From Cellulomonas hominis (GTDB taxonomy: Bacteria > Actinomycetota > Actinomycetes > Actinomycetales > Cellulomonadaceae), in NCBI RefSeq assembly GCF_901521055.1, contig NZ_CABEGA010000025.1, forward strand, positions 1 through 57,894: a stretch of DNA of 57,894 bases, given 5' to 3'. The position numbers and the translations under genes were made by a program. Below are positions 1 to 7,676 of the stretch, piece by piece. How positions within the stretch are numbered: the stretch's first letter is position 1; each line of letters starts with the position of its first letter. Under the pieces are notes generated by a model. It was given only the letters and a program-made list of their open reading frames with translations, did not search any database and had not been told where the DNA came from.

Positions 1-272
1 GCCGACACCCCCCCGGGCCCCCGCCGAGGCGGCCCCCCCCCCGCCCCCCCGCCACCGGCCCACCCCGACGGTGGGGGCGCCGGGGTAGGGGGTTGCCCCC
101 CGGTTGCCTGGCCGGCACCCGGGGGACGGGCCCCCGCTCCCGCCCCCCCCCTCCCGGGGCGCGGGGGCGCCCCCCCCCCGCCCCCCCCGCGGCCCCCCCC
201 CCCCCACCCCCGCCCCGACCGCCGGCGCCCCCGCCGGCGGAGCCCCGCCCCGCACGAAGGAGTGCCCCCGCG
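1..272. other. C-rich low-complexity stretch upstream of the GH10 gene
   Basis: This stretch is dominated by C runs broken by G, including an uninterrupted run of 13 C at 193-205. I see no credible coding frame: the frame that is open here translates to Pro/Arg/Gly only and runs into the true GH10 start. The composition is more extreme than anywhere else in the window, so read errors near an assembly edge are possible. It ends in the AAGGAG ribosome binding site (257-262) of the next gene. Confidence 0.6.
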
Positions 273-1538
273 ATGCAGCACGTCCGCCTCCCCCGCCCCG
301 CCGCCCTGGACCACCGCACCGGCTCGACGGTCGTCACGGTCCTGGACGCCGCCGGCCGACCGCTCGCCGACGCCGACGTGTCCGTCGAGCAGACGCGGCA
401 CGCCTTCGGCCTCGGCTGCACGGGCTTCGAGATGATCGCCCTCGCGAACGGCGAGGACCCGGGCCCGGACGACCCCGCGGCGGACGTGCTGCCCGGCCTG
501 GTCGAGCGGTGGCTGGACGTGTTCAACACGGCGACGCTGCCGTTCTACTGGCGGCTGTTCGAGCCCGAGCGCGGGCGGCCCGACACCGAGCGTCTGCTCC
601 GCACCGCGCGGTGGCTGACCGAGCGCGGCGTCGCGGTCAAGGGGCACCCGCTCGCCTGGCATACCCTCGCGCCGGAGTGGCTGGTGGACCTGCCGGAGGA
701 CGAGGTCGCGGCGGCCGTGCGCGAGCGGATCACCCGCGACGTCAGCGCCTTCCGCGGCGTGGTCGGCACCTGGGACGCCATCAACGAGGTGGTGATCATG
801 CCGGTGTTCGATAAGGAGCCGAACGGCCTGACCCGGCTCGCCGCGCGCGACGGCCGGGTCCCGACGGTGCGGCTCGCGTTCGACGCCGCGCGCGCCGCCG
901 ACCCGGGCGCCACGCTGCTGCTCAACGACTTCGACCTGTCCCCCGACTACGAGCGGCTGATCGAGGACTGCCTGGCGGACGGCATCCGGATCGACGCGAT
1001 CGGCGTTCAGACCCACATGCACCAGGGCTACCGCGGCGAGGAGTGGACGCAGGCGGTGCTCGACCGGTTCGCGCGGTTCGGACTGCCCCTGCACCTGACC
1101 GAGACCACGCTGGTCTCCGGCGACCTCATGCCGCCCGAGATCGAGGACCTCAACGACTTCCAGGTCCCGTCCTGGCCCTCGACGCCGGACGGCGAGGCGC
1201 GGCAGGCCGACGAGGTGGAGCGGCACTACCGGACGCTGTTCGGGCACCCCGCGGTGCAGTCCGCGACGTACTGGGGCCTGTCCGACGCGGGCGCGTGGCT
1301 CGGCGCGCCGTGCGGCCTGGTCCGCGCGGACGGCACGCCCAAGCCGGCGTACGACGCGCTGCGGGCGCTGGTGCGGGACGAGTGGTGGCTGGCGCCGACG
1401 ACGGTCCGCACGGACGAGTCGGGCCGGTTCGCGCTCGACGCGTTCCGCGGCGACTACCGCGTGACCACCCCCGCCGGCGCGGCCGCGCTGACGCTGGCCG
1501 CCGACACGACGACGACCACCGCACCCCTCACCCCCTGA
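273..1538 (+). CDS. GH10 family endo-beta-xylanase-like glycoside hydrolase, cytoplasmic
   Basis: A 421-residue (beta/alpha)8 glycoside hydrolase of family 10, which cleaves beta-1,4-xylan or xylo-oligosaccharides with retention. Seen: GHPLAWH at about residues 124-130, the acid/base motif WDAINEV with Glu172, and the nucleophile motif LHLTETTL with Glu277; the order and spacing are those of GH10. The start is the ATG preceded by AAGGAG at 257-262 (10-nt spacing); the open frame upstream is low-complexity. There is no signal peptide and no carbohydrate-binding module, so it probably acts inside the cell on imported oligosaccharides. After the barrel a tail of about 45 residues containing DESGRFALDAFRGDYRVTT resembles a small beta-sandwich and ends in a Thr run. 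Xylan as substrate is inferred from the family only. It is the first complete gene and its upstream partner, if any, lies outside the window. Confidence 0.85.
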   Translation: MQHVRLPRPAALDHRTGSTVVTVLDAAGRPLADADVSVEQTRHAFGLGCTGFEMIALANGEDPGPDDPAADVLPGLVERWLDVFNTATLPFYWRLFEPERGRPDTERLLRTARWLTERGVAVKGHPLAWHTLAPEWLVDLPEDEVAAAVRERITRDVSAFRGVVGTWDAINEVVIMPVFDKEPNGLTRLAARDGRVPTVRLAFDAARAADPGATLLLNDFDLSPDYERLIEDCLADGIRIDAIGVQTHMHQGYRGEEWTQAVLDRFARFGLPLHLTETTLVSGDLMPPEIEDLNDFQVPSWPSTPDGEARQADEVERHYRTLFGHPAVQSATYWGLSDAGAWLGAPCGLVRADGTPKPAYDALRALVRDEWWLAPTTVRTDESGRFALDAFRGDYRVTTPAGAAALTLAADTTTTTAPLTP

Positions 1539-1607
1539 CCCTGCCCCCCGACCCCCCGACCGGCGGCGCCTGCCCGCACGGTCCCCGTCCGCAAAGTCCC
1601 CGTCCGG

Positions 1608-1675
1608 CGAGGTCGTCAGTACCGCTCGAGGTCGTCCCGCAGGACTGACGACCTCGTGCACGACTGACGACCTCG
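1608..1675. repeat. Inverted and direct copies of a 13-mer (CGAGGTCGTCAGT)
   Basis: CGAGGTCGTCAGT at 1608-1620 is followed by its exact reverse complement ACTGACGACCTCG at 1644-1656 and again at 1663-1675; a partial copy GAGGTCGTCC lies at 1628-1637. The pair can form a 13-bp stem with a 23-nt loop. It sits between the convergent GH10 and MBL-fold genes, so it may end transcription of both, but the extra direct copy is more than a simple terminator needs. Confidence 0.6.
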
Positions 1676-1709
1676 CGGGCCGCGGACGGCCTGACCCGCC
1701 CACCCGGGG

Positions 1710-2384
1710 TCAGCGTGCCGGGGCCTCCCACCGGTACGGCTCGCCGGGGACGAGGCGGCGGTACTCCCCCGCGCCGCCGAGGCCCCCGACCATCCGGTCG
1801 GACAGCGCCCGCCCGCGGTCGCTGAGGATCGCGTCGTGGATCGGCACCGCGACCCGGGGCCGCACGGCGCGCACGTAGTCGATGGCCTCCGCGAGCTTCA
1901 TCCACGGTCCGGCGACGGGGACGAGCAGCAGGTCGACCTCCACGCCGGCGGGCGGCGGGGTGAAGGAGTCGCCGGGGTGCACGAGGGCGCCGTCGACCAC
2001 GTAGGCGACGTTCGCGGCGGTCGGCACGTCCGGGTGCACCACGGCGTGCCGCTCGCCGAACACGCGGACGTCGAACCCCGCCGCGGTGAAGGCGTCCCCC
2101 GCGGCCACGGCATGCACCCGGTCGGCGGGGGCGCCGGCCTCCACGAGCTGCGCGACGACCGGCGCCGGCGCCCGGACCTCCAGGTGCGGGCGCGACCGCA
2201 GCGCGGCGACGAGGCTCGGCGGGTCCACGTGGTCGACGTGCTCGTGGGTGACCAGGACCGCGTCGGCGTCGTCGAGCACGGCGAGGTCCCCGAACGCCCC
2301 CGGGTCGACGACGAGGTGCTGCCCGTCGCGCTCGAGGCGGATGCAGGCGTGGCCCCAGCTGGTGATCGTGATCGCGTCGGTCAT
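1710..2384 (-). CDS. UlaG-like metallo-beta-lactamase-fold hydrolase
   Basis: A 224-residue single-domain MBL-fold protein of the COG2220 (UlaG/YycJ-like) metal-dependent hydrolase type. The metal site motif THEHVDHVD (HxHxDH) lies at about residues 48-56, and a later HPGDS plus a C-terminal PIHD histidine complete the usual set of ligands. The N-terminus begins directly in the first beta strand (ITITSWGHACIRLE), typical for this group, which favours the ATG at 2384; an ATG four codons upstream (2396) is possible. It diverges from the ParA-like gene and converges on GH10. The substrate cannot be read from the sequence; relatives act on lactones, phosphoesters or nucleotides. Confidence 0.85.
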   Translation of the reverse strand: MTDAITITSWGHACIRLERDGQHLVVDPGAFGDLAVLDDADAVLVTHEHVDHVDPPSLVAALRSRPHLEVRAPAPVVAQLVEAGAPADRVHAVAAGDAFTAAGFDVRVFGERHAVVHPDVPTAANVAYVVDGALVHPGDSFTPPPAGVEVDLLLVPVAGPWMKLAEAIDYVRAVRPRVAVPIHDAILSDRGRALSDRMVGGLGGAGEYRRLVPGEPYRWEAPAR

Positions 2385-2474
2385 GGGCGTCAGCATCGCC
2401 CCAGGTGGGCGCGCACGTCGACCGGAGGGCGGGCCCGGGGCGGGGTGCGATTCCGCGAACCGCCGGGGTGCGGC

Positions 2475-2480
2475 TACCGT
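2475..2480 (+). promoter_or_regulatory. Candidate -10 hexamer TACCGT in front of the ParA-like gene
   Basis: TACCGT ends 6 nt before the GTG start at 2487. With the usual distance from -10 to the transcription start, the mRNA would begin at or next to the start codon, which fits the absence of a Shine-Dalgarno sequence. The -35 region (TTCCGC at 2451-2456, 18-nt spacer) is poor. Confidence 0.4.
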
Positions 2481-2486
2481 GTCCGC

Positions 2487-3257
2487 GTGCTGGTGCTGGG
2501 AGTGTGCTCGCTCAAGGGCGGCGTGGGGAAGACCTCGGTGACCCTCGGGCTCGCCTCGGCGGCGCTGGAGCGCGGGCTGCGCACGCTGGTGGTGGACCTC
2601 GACCCGCAGGGCGACAGCACGCTGGCGCTGGCCACCGGGCCCGCCGCGGGCGACGTGGCCTCCCTGCTCGACTCGCCCACCGCGGAGAGCCTCGCCGCCG
2701 CGACGGCGCCCAGCGCGTGGGCGGAGGCCGGCCTCGACGTGCTGGTCGGATCGGCTGCCTCCTCGCGGCACGACGCGTACGACGGGGCGGTCGCCGACGT
2801 CGACCGCCTGCGGTTCGCCCTCGCGTGGGTGCACGACTACGACCTCGTGCTGGTCGACTGCCCGCCGTCGCTCGGCGGCCTGACCCGCACCGGCCTGACC
2901 GCGTGCGACCGGGCCGTCGTCGTGACCGAGCCGGGGCTGTTCTCCGTGACGGCCGTCGGCCGGGCGATGCGCACGATCGACGACCTGCGCCGCGGGCCGG
3001 CCGGTCAGCTGCAGCCGCTCGGCGTCGTCGTGAACCGGGTGAAGGCCCGGTCCATCGAGCAGGCGTTCCGGCTGGAGGAGCTGCGCCGCCTCTACGGGCC
3101 GCTCGTGCTCACCCCGTTCGTGCCGGAGCGGGCGGCGCTGCAGCAGGCCCAGGGTGCGGCGCAGCCGGTGCACGCCTGGCCGGGCGCCGGTGCCCGGGAG
3201 CTGGCCGGCGTGTTCGAGGAGCTGCTGGACCGGGCGCTGCGCGCGCCGCGGACCTGA
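2487..3257 (+). CDS. ParA/Soj-family ATPase
   Basis: A 256-residue ParA/MinD-type P-loop ATPase. It begins VLVLGVCSLKGGVGKTSVTL, with the deviant Walker A lysine pair (KGGVGKT) at residues 10-16, then VVDLDPQGDSTLAL (Walker A') and DLVLVDCPPSL (Walker B). Such proteins dimerise on ATP and bind DNA or membranes to position cargo. No ParB, parS or partner gene is adjacent, so it is an orphan ParA rather than the chromosome-segregation pair. The GTG start at 2487 places the first beta strand at the N-terminus as in relatives; GTG 2493 is also in frame. It is followed after 10 nt by the convergent LacI gene. The cargo is unknown. Confidence 0.85.
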   Translation: MLVLGVCSLKGGVGKTSVTLGLASAALERGLRTLVVDLDPQGDSTLALATGPAAGDVASLLDSPTAESLAAATAPSAWAEAGLDVLVGSAASSRHDAYDGAVADVDRLRFALAWVHDYDLVLVDCPPSLGGLTRTGLTACDRAVVVTEPGLFSVTAVGRAMRTIDDLRRGPAGQLQPLGVVVNRVKARSIEQAFRLEELRRLYGPLVLTPFVPERAALQQAQGAAQPVHAWPGAGARELAGVFEELLDRALRAPRT

Positions 3258-3267
3258 CAGGACCCGG

Positions 3268-4350
3268 CTAGGCCTCGACCGGGGCGCCGCAGCCGCAGCT
3301 CGCGCGCGTGACGAGCCGGGTGGGCAGCGTCCGGAACACCGTCGCGCCCTCCGGGTCCGACAGCCGGTCCGCCAGCAGCCGCACCGCGATGCGGCCCATG
3401 TGCTCGAAGGGCTGGCGCACGGTGGTCAGCATGGGCGTCGAGAGCCTGCCGGCGAGGATGCCGTCGAACCCGGTCACGCGGACCCGGCCGGGGACGTCGA
3501 CGCCGTGCTCGGCGAGCAGGTCGAGGGCGACGAGCGCCACCTGGTCGCTCTGGCAGACGAGCGCCCCGGGCAGGCGGTCGGCGACGGCGAGGTCCCGCAG
3601 CGCGGTGGCCCACTCCGTGGTCTCCAGCCCCTCGCGGCCGGCTGGGCTCGCGGGGCGGTCCGGCAGCAGCGCGTCGACGGCGTGCCGGAACCCCGTGAGC
3701 CGCTCCGCGAAGTCGTACATGGACCCCTCGCCGACGAACGCGAGGTCCCGCACCCCGTGGGCCTGCACGAGGTGCTCGACGATCCGCGTCACGCCCTCGC
3801 GGTTGTCGACGGAGACGTGGCTGAACGACGCGTCCGTCCCGGGTGTGTTGAACGCGACCAGCGGGATCGACTGCGCGATGGCGTGCACCGCGTCGAGGCT
3901 GTGGGTGCCGGGGAAGATCGCCAGCCCGTCGACGCGTCCGGCGATGTCGTACACGGCCGAGCCGCTGGGCGCGCCGGAGGCCAGGAGCAGCGCGCGGCCG
4001 GTCTCGCGGCACTCGAGGGCGAAGCCCCGCTCCACCTCGTCGACGTAAAGCGGGAAGACGCGGGGGTCGCCCTCGCCCACCTCGGACGCGTCGGCAGGCA
4101 CCGCCGTGGTGCGCGGGTCGGCGTCGGCGAGCATGAGGTCGAACGCGTACAGCCCGAAGGCGCCGGTGCTCCCCCGCGCCAGGCCCCGGGCGCTCCCGGA
4201 CGGCACGTAGCCGAGCTCGCGGGCGGCCTCCATGACCGCCTCGCGGGTGGCCGCGCGCACGCGCCCGGGCTGCCGGAACGCGAACGAGACGGTGGTGATC
4301 GACACCCCGGCACGCTCGGCGACGTCGTACACGGTGGGGCGGCGTGCCAC
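3268..4350 (-). CDS. LacI-family transcriptional repressor of the adjacent sugar operon
   Basis: A 360-residue LacI/GalR regulator. The N-terminal helix-turn-helix reads TVYDVAERAGVSITTVSFAF at about residues 6-25, followed by the hinge region with ELGYVPSGSARGLARG and a periplasmic-binding-protein-like sensor domain to the end. The recognition helix has TVSFAFR in place of the common TVSRVLN. The GTG start at 4350 has GGAG a few bases upstream. It is divergent from the ABC transporter/glycosidase operon, and an 18-bp palindrome with a central CG lies in between at 4445-4462, so it most likely represses that operon until an imported oligosaccharide or its breakdown product binds. The identity of the inducer is inferred from the operon, not from the protein. 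Confidence 0.9.
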   Translation of the reverse strand: MARRPTVYDVAERAGVSITTVSFAFRQPGRVRAATREAVMEAARELGYVPSGSARGLARGSTGAFGLYAFDLMLADADPRTTAVPADASEVGEGDPRVFPLYVDEVERGFALECRETGRALLLASGAPSGSAVYDIAGRVDGLAIFPGTHSLDAVHAIAQSIPLVAFNTPGTDASFSHVSVDNREGVTRIVEHLVQAHGVRDLAFVGEGSMYDFAERLTGFRHAVDALLPDRPASPAGREGLETTEWATALRDLAVADRLPGALVCQSDQVALVALDLLAEHGVDVPGRVRVTGFDGILAGRLSTPMLTTVRQPFEHMGRIAVRLLADRLSDPEGATVFRTLPTRLVTRASCGCGAPVEA

Positions 4351-4408
4351 GCGAGGCTCCTCGACGACGAGTGGCTCCCACGCGGCGGTGCACGTGGCGA
4401 AGACCGGG

Positions 4409-4437
4409 TTGACACCGGGAGTCTACACGCTTAGATT
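4409..4437 (+). promoter_or_regulatory. Sigma-70-type promoter of the sugar operon
   Basis: A perfect -35 TTGACA (4409-4414) is followed after a 17-nt spacer by TAGATT (4432-4437), 4 of 6 matches to the -10 consensus. Transcription would start near 4444, giving a leader of about 94 nt before the ATG at 4538. A -35 this good is rare in this window, which suggests a strong promoter held down by the repressor. Confidence 0.75.
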
Positions 4438-4444
4438 CCCCGTG

Positions 4445-4462
4445 TTGTAAAGCGCATTACAA
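4445..4462. promoter_or_regulatory. LacI-family operator TTGTAAAGCGCATTACAA
   Basis: An 18-bp inverted repeat with only the two bases at positions 7 and 12 failing to pair, and CG at the dyad centre as in most LacI-family operators. It overlaps the predicted transcription start of the operon, the classical place for a repressor roadblock. It is AT-rich compared with its surroundings, which makes it stand out. Confidence 0.8.
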
Positions 4463-4537
4463 GCAATCTCCGAACCGATCGCGCAGGTCAGGGCGCCGAC
4501 GGTCGGACTGGCGAAGACATCGTTCAAGGAGGAACAC

Positions 4538-5827
4538 ATGACTCGTCGTACGTTCAGGCGCGCCTTTGCGGCCGTCGCCGTGTCGACCCTGGCGCTCGCG
4601 CCGCTCGCCGCGTGCGGGCGTTCGGACGACGGCGGTGGTGGCGGTCAGGCGGGCGCCGGGACCGTGGCCGACGAGGCCACGGGCGAGATCGAGATCTGGG
4701 CGGCGGCCGGCAACGGGGACGCGCTGACGACCCTGGGTGAGCAGTTCACCGAGGAGAACCCCGACGCGACGATCAAGGTCACGGAGATCCCGTGGGGCGA
4801 GATCATCACGATGAACCAGACGGCCGTCGCCTCCGGCACGGGGCCCGACATCGTCATGACCGGCGCCGACCAGACGGCCTCGGTCATCGCCATGGGCGGC
4901 CTCGCGCCCGTCCCGGACGACGTGTTCGACCCCGACGAGTTCTACCCCGCGGCGGTCGCGTCGGTGGAGGGCGAGGACGGCCGGTACGCGGTGCCCTGGT
5001 ACGTCGAGACGCGGTTCCTGTTCTACCGGGCGGACCTCGCGGCCGAGCTCGGGTTCGACGCCCCGACGACGTGGGAGGAGCTCGAGGAGCTGAGCGCGGC
5101 GTTCGCGGCGCGCGAGGGCGACGCGTACGGGCTCGGCCTGCCCCGGCCGATCGAGAACCCGGCGCAGGTGATCATCCCGTTCCTGTCCCAGGCCGGCGGC
5201 GAGGTCACCGACGGTGAGAAGTGGACCTTCGACACCCCGGAGTTCGTCGAGGCGCTCGACTTCTACCAGGGCTTCTTCGCGCGCGGCGAGGCGCCGCTGT
5301 CGGAGTCCGAGGCGACGTTCGAGAACGGCGCCCAGCCCCTGCTGATCTCGGGCCCGTGGATGGTCGGCACCTACCAGGAGCTCATCGACACCGGCGCCGC
5401 GCCCGAGGGCTTCACCGAGGAGTCGGTGGCGTACGTGCCGCTGCCCTCCGGCCCCGCCAACAACGACTCGTACATCGGCGGCGGCAACCTCGGCGTGTTC
5501 TCGTCGTCGGACAACCAGGAGTCCTCGTGGCTCTTCCTGCAGTGGCTCCTCGAGGACGAGCAGCAGAAGGCGCTGTTCGACATCGCCGGCTCGTTCCCGT
5601 CCCGCGTCGAGTCCGCCGAGTACGAGCCGATCCTGGACAGCCCCGTGATGTCGGTGCTCAAGGAGCAGATGCCGCACACGGTGGAGACCCCGAGCTACCC
5701 GTCGTGGGCGCAGATCGCCGAGCAGATCGGCATCTACAGCGAGCGCGTCGCGCACGGCGAGCTGACCTCCGAGGAGGCCGCGAAGGCGATCCAGGCCGAG
5801 GCCGACCAGATCGGCTTCGGCTGGTGA
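4538..5827 (+). CDS. Extracellular solute-binding lipoprotein of a sugar ABC importer (family 1)
   Basis: A 429-residue substrate-binding protein. The signal peptide MTRRTFRRAFAAVAVSTLAL ends in the lipobox LAAC with Cys26 as the lipid anchor, followed by a Ser/Asp/Gly linker. The mature part has the family-1 features: EIEIWAAAGNGDALTTLGEQF near the start, the GPDIVMTG loop, and the W-rich C-terminal half (LFLQWLLED). It captures oligosaccharides outside the membrane for the two permeases encoded next. A strong Shine-Dalgarno AAGGAGG (4526-4532) precedes the ATG. By analogy with Listeria innocua Lin1841 the ligand may be beta-1,2-gluco-oligosaccharides; this is inferred from the neighbouring enzymes. 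Its stop overlaps the next start by 4 nt. Confidence 0.9.
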   Translation: MTRRTFRRAFAAVAVSTLALAPLAACGRSDDGGGGGQAGAGTVADEATGEIEIWAAAGNGDALTTLGEQFTEENPDATIKVTEIPWGEIITMNQTAVASGTGPDIVMTGADQTASVIAMGGLAPVPDDVFDPDEFYPAAVASVEGEDGRYAVPWYVETRFLFYRADLAAELGFDAPTTWEELEELSAAFAAREGDAYGLGLPRPIENPAQVIIPFLSQAGGEVTDGEKWTFDTPEFVEALDFYQGFFARGEAPLSESEATFENGAQPLLISGPWMVGTYQELIDTGAAPEGFTEESVAYVPLPSGPANNDSYIGGGNLGVFSSSDNQESSWLFLQWLLEDEQQKALFDIAGSFPSRVESAEYEPILDSPVMSVLKEQMPHTVETPSYPSWAQIAEQIGIYSERVAHGELTSEEAAKAIQAEADQIGFGW

Positions 5828-6774
5828 CCAGCACCACCACCGAGCGGCGCACGCCGCCCGCGACGCCGCGGCGGTCGGGGAAGCCCGTCTCCCTGACCGC
5901 CCGGCGCCGCCGGACCGCCCTCGTCGCCTGGCTCTTCGCCGCGCCGTTCGTGCTCTCGTTCGGCGTGTTCGGGCTCGTCCCGCTGGTGAGCTCGTTCGGG
6001 ATGGCCTTCACGGACCTGCGGGTCAACGACATCCGCAACCCGTTCGCGGTCGACTTCATCGGGCTCGGCAACTTCGCGACGGTGCTGAGCGACACGACGT
6101 TCCTGCGGGCCCTGCGCAACACCCTGGGCTTCGTGGTCGTCGGCGTGCCGCTGTCGCTGTTCTCGGCGCTGGTGCTCGCGGTCATGCTCAACGCGCTCGG
6201 CCGCCGGGCCGCCACGTTCTTCCGGGTCGGCTTCTACACGCCGGTCGTCACCACGATCGTCGCCGTCGCCGTGGTCTGGCGGATCATGTACCAGCCGAAC
6301 GGCCTGATCAACTCGCTGCTCGCGGACATCGGCGTCGACGGCCCGAACTGGCTCGGCGACACCCGCACCGCCCTGCCCGCGCTGACCCTCATGGCCGTGT
6401 GGCGCAGCATCGGGTCGAGCATGGTCATCTTCCTCGCGGGGCTGCAGGCCATCCCCTCCGAGGTCAAGGAGGCCGCGATGGTCGACGGCGCCTCGACGGT
6501 CCAGCGGTTCTTCCGCATCACCATCCCGATGATGATGCCGACGATCCTGCTCAACGCGATCCTCACGACGACCGGGTTCATGCAGTTCTTCGACGAGCCG
6601 TTCGTGATGACCAACGGCGGTCCGCTGCAGTCCACGACGTCGATCGCCCTCTACGTGTTCAACCAGTTCCAGTGGGGCAGCTACTCGGTCGGCGCGGCCG
6701 GCGCGTACGTGCTCTTCGCGATCATCAGCATCTTCGCCATCATCCAGTTCCGGTTCTTCCGGCAGAGGACATGA
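5824..6774 (+). CDS. Sugar ABC transporter permease, MalF-type
   Basis: A 316-residue inner-membrane permease with six predicted transmembrane segments and the EAA loop KEAAMVDGASTVQRFFRITI that docks the ATPase, followed by P. The first of the two permeases of the importer (UgpA/MalF-like, with the long cytoplasmic N-terminus and first segment AWLFAAPFVLSFGVFGLV). The GTG start overlaps the TGA of the binding protein (GTGA), so translation is coupled. No ATPase gene lies in the operon: the pair probably uses a shared MsmK/MsiK-type ATPase encoded elsewhere, as is usual for actinobacterial family-1 sugar importers. Confidence 0.9.
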   Translation: MTSTTTERRTPPATPRRSGKPVSLTARRRRTALVAWLFAAPFVLSFGVFGLVPLVSSFGMAFTDLRVNDIRNPFAVDFIGLGNFATVLSDTTFLRALRNTLGFVVVGVPLSLFSALVLAVMLNALGRRAATFFRVGFYTPVVTTIVAVAVVWRIMYQPNGLINSLLADIGVDGPNWLGDTRTALPALTLMAVWRSIGSSMVIFLAGLQAIPSEVKEAAMVDGASTVQRFFRITIPMMMPTILLNAILTTTGFMQFFDEPFVMTNGGPLQSTTSIALYVFNQFQWGSYSVGAAGAYVLFAIISIFAIIQFRFFRQRT

Positions 6775-6776
6775 CC

Positions 6777-7676
6777 ATGACCACCTCGACCCCTCTGGCG
6801 CCGGCCACCACCGCCGTGCCGATCGCGCCCGTCGTCCGCCGCCGCCGCAAGCGCCTGACGCCCGGACGGATCGCCCTCGTCGTCGTCCTGTCCGTCGGCC
6901 TCGCCGGCACGCTCCTGCCGTTCGCCTGGATGCTGCTCGGAGCGTTCAAGACCAACGCCGAGATCATGCGGCGGCCCATCACGTGGTGGCCGCAGGCGCC
7001 CACGCTCGACAACTTCCGCGCGTGGTTCTTCGAGTTCGACATGACGCGGTACTTCCTCAACTCGGTGTTCCTCGCCGTCGTCGCGGTCGCCACCACGCTG
7101 CTGTTCTGCTCGATGGTCGGCTGGGCCCTGGCGAAGCTGGAGTTCCCCGGCAAGAAGGTGCTCATCACGGTCGTCCTCGGGACGATGTTCGTGCCCGGCA
7201 TCGTCACGCTCATCCCGCAGTTCGTGCTGGTCGCGAACCTCAACATGGTCGGCACGTACTGGGGCATGATCCTGCCCGGCATGGTGGGCGCGTTCGGCGT
7301 GTTCCTCATGCGGCAGTTCATGCTGGAGATCCCCGACTCCCTGCTCGACGCGGCGCGCATCGACGGCGCCGGCGAGTTCCGGATCTTCGCCCGCATCGTC
7401 ATGCCCCTGTGCAAGGCGCCCCTGGCGACGCTGGCGATCTTCACCTTCATGGGCTCGTGGAACGGGTTCCTGTGGCCGCTGATCGTCTCCCAGCGCGACT
7501 CGCTCTACACCCTGCCCGTCGCGCTGGCGCTCTACACCAGCCCCACGGGTGACAAGGGCGCCGAGTTCGGGCTCCAGATGGCCGGCTCCGTCCTGATCAT
7601 CGTGCCGGTGCTCGTGGTGTTCATCGCCATGCAGAAGCACTTCGTGCAGGGCATCGCGATGACGGGGATCAAGTGA
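6777..7676 (+). CDS. Sugar ABC transporter permease, MalG-type
   Basis: A 299-residue permease, the MalG/UgpE-like second half of the importer. It has an N-terminal helix (IALVVVLSVGLAGTLLPFAW), the periplasmic LDNFRAWF segment typical of MalG proteins, and the EAA motif LDAARIDGAGEFRIFARIVM. Two ATGs compete: 6771 overlaps the previous stop (ATGA), but AGAGG at 6764-6768 would be only 2 nt away; for 6777 it is 8 nt away, so I chose 6777. Both versions differ by two residues only. The stop overlaps the GH3 start by one base. Confidence 0.9.
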   Translation: MTTSTPLAPATTAVPIAPVVRRRRKRLTPGRIALVVVLSVGLAGTLLPFAWMLLGAFKTNAEIMRRPITWWPQAPTLDNFRAWFFEFDMTRYFLNSVFLAVVAVATTLLFCSMVGWALAKLEFPGKKVLITVVLGTMFVPGIVTLIPQFVLVANLNMVGTYWGMILPGMVGAFGVFLMRQFMLEIPDSLLDAARIDGAGEFRIFARIVMPLCKAPLATLAIFTFMGSWNGFLWPLIVSQRDSLYTLPVALALYTSPTGDKGAEFGLQMAGSVLIIVPVLVVFIAMQKHFVQGIAMTGIK

